NCBI GenBank assembly: GCA_003142595.1
Contig: PLMU01000007.1
Coordinates: forward strand, 129,166-193,165
DNA: 64,000 bases
Source: Phycisphaerales bacterium
GTDB taxonomy: Bacteria > Planctomycetota > Phycisphaerae > Sedimentisphaerales > UBA12454
Direction: 5' to 3'
This document shows, one piece after another, positions 63,071 to 64,000 of the stretch. Position 1 is the stretch's first letter; each line of letters opens with the position of its first letter. The notes beneath the pieces are model-generated. The model was not told where the DNA came from and did no database searches. It saw nothing but the letters and a program-made list of their open reading frames with translations. Both the position numbers and the translations under genes were made by a program.

Positions 63071-63703
63071 TTAATCTTCTTTATTCGGTCTTTCTACCGG
63101 CTGAGGTGCTTTTTGCAGAATTTCATCTGCAATTCCATACTCGACAGCCTCTTTTGCTTCGAGCCAGCGGTTTCTATCGCAGTCAGCGGTGATTTTTTCT
63201 ACTGATTTGCCGGTATGGTGTGCCAGTATTTCATAGATTCTGCCGCGAATCCTGATAATTTCTTTAGCCTGGATATCCAAATCTGTTGCAGGCCCTTCGA
63301 GAACGCCGTTTATCAGAGGCTGGTGCAGCAGTATTCTGCTGTTATTGAGCATAAATCTTTTTCCTTTTGCCCCTGCCGTAAACAGTATTGCTCCCATACT
63401 TGCCGCTTGTCCTATGCAGTAGGTTGCGACCTGGCATCGCAGGAATCTCATTGTGTCATAGACAGCCAGTCCTGCCGTTACGCTTCCGCCCGGCGAATTG
63501 ATATAGAAGTTGATATCGCTTTTGGCATCTTCGTTGCTCAGGAACAGCATTTGAGCGATAACAAGGTTTGCCGACTCGTCATCGACTTGCCCGCCGAGGA
63601 AAATTATCCGGTCTTTCAGCAGTCTTGAATAGATATCATAAGCTCGTTCGCCTCTGCCGGTCTTTTCTACTACTATAGGTACAAGATTTTGATTTAGTGT
63701 CAT
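63071..63703 (-). CDS. clpP: ATP-dependent Clp protease proteolytic subunit, copy 2
   Basis: 210 residues. Catalytic Ser in GQAASMG (about 98-104, S102), His in RILLHQP (about 127) and the Asp in the C-terminal third. Starts [29 protein letters not shown], the usual short propeptide. AAAAAGG precedes the ATG. It is second in a clpP-clpP pair 73 bases apart, as in other planctomycetes, and could form a mixed tetradecamer with its neighbour. Confidence 0.95.
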   Translation of the reverse strand: MTLNQNLVPIVVEKTGRGERAYDIYSRLLKDRIIFLGGQVDDESANLVIAQMLFLSNEDAKSDINFYINSPGGSVTAGLAVYDTMRFLRCQVATYCIGQAASMGAILFTAGAKGKRFMLNNSRILLHQPLINGVLEGPATDLDIQAKEIIRIRGRIYEILAHHTGKSVEKITADCDRNRWLEAKEAVEYGIADEILQKAPQPVERPNKED

Positions 63704-63776
63704 CTTTTTTCCTTTTTAATTATTTTAGCCGCTCTATATTCGTGGCCTGTCGCGTCGAAGCCTTAGCGAAGACGGA

Positions 63777-64000
63777 TTATTTTTTATTCTTTATTTTTTC
63801 CTTTGTTGTTTCTTCTGTTTCATGTAAGACTTCATCGATTAGTCCATATTTTTTCGCTTCATCTGCAGTCATATATCTGTCGCGTTCTGTTTCCTTGGAG
63901 ATTTTCTCGATTGGTTGTCCTGTCAGTTGTGCAAGGACTTCATTTATCATTTGTTTTGACTTTAATATTTCTTCCGCCTGAATCTGAATATCCGCCGCTT
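63777..64000 (-). CDS. clpP: Clp protease proteolytic subunit, copy 1 (5' part outside window)
   Basis: The last 73 residues are present, from the handle helix ([19 protein letters not shown]) through [18 protein letters not shown], which contain the ClpP handle and the catalytic-Asp-bearing tail pattern, ending in a Lys-rich tail (KEKIKNKK). TAA at 63779-63777. The start lies beyond base 64000. Confidence 0.9.
   Translation of the reverse strand, partial: AADIQIQAEEILKSKQMINEVLAQLTGQPIEKISKETERDRYMTADEAKKYGLIDEVLHETEETTKEKIKNKK

Overview
The window looks like a chromosomal segment of a Planctomycetota bacterium, most likely class Phycisphaerae, order Sedimentisphaerales. The signs are secreted pectinases carrying EF-hand dockerin-like modules of the kind abundant in that group, a heptose/lipid A gene set (Gram-negative outer membrane), two tandem ClpP paralogues and the bL28 sequence. 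This is family-level recognition by eye, not a database result.

Region 1 (1-27.4 kb) is a pectin utilisation locus. Outside or at the surface of the cell: four GH28 polygalacturonase genes (one frameshifted, one fused to a CE12-type rhamnogalacturonan acetylesterase), a CE8 pectin esterase, a PL1 pectate lyase and a secreted alpha/beta hydrolase. Import: an ExuT-like hexuronate MFS carrier and a large sodium:solute symporter. Cytoplasm: a five-gene minus-strand operon encoding an old-yellow-enzyme/GltD fusion, an SDR, a FumR/SdhA-like flavoprotein, KDPG aldolase and KDG kinase. Control: a XylR-like regulator (sugar-binding domain plus AraC HTH) and a cupin/AraC regulator divergent from the operon. 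Tandem TGCG half-sites 21-22 bp apart lie in two divergent intergenic regions, and a separate inverted repeat lies in front of the catabolic operon. No classical uronate isomerase, reductase or dehydratase (UxaA/B/C, KduI) is present, so the flavin/SDR trio is the best candidate here for an undescribed uronate-processing route.

Region 2 (27.5-38.3 kb) holds a TetR-controlled tripartite efflux operon (tetR, tolC-like, emrA-like, emrB-like) with an operator-like palindrome cluster on its promoter, a second MFS exporter, a hemerythrin/RIC-type protein, an unknown membrane protein, rarA, 5-formyl-THF cyclo-ligase and a LysM/L,D-transpeptidase.

Region 3 (38.3-41.9 kb) is an AT-rich restriction-modification island (m5C methyltransferase, HNH nuclease with duplicated N-terminal domains, Vsr repair nuclease). 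It is flanked by GC-rich intergenic repeats.

Region 4 (42-64 kb) is core: smc (TTG start), a complementary pair of M16 peptidases, a small unknown gene, then a tight operon for NAD-isocitrate dehydrogenase, lpxK, hldE, gmhA, gmhB (with an unusual membrane tail), heptosyltransferase, WaaP-like kinase, GT4 glycosyltransferase and plsY. It meets gatCAB on the other strand, followed by rpmB with its own terminator, an exported nitroreductase-like protein, a lipoprotein, a 400-bp structured intergenic region and clpP-clpP. I found no tRNA, rRNA, CRISPR array or recognisable transposase.
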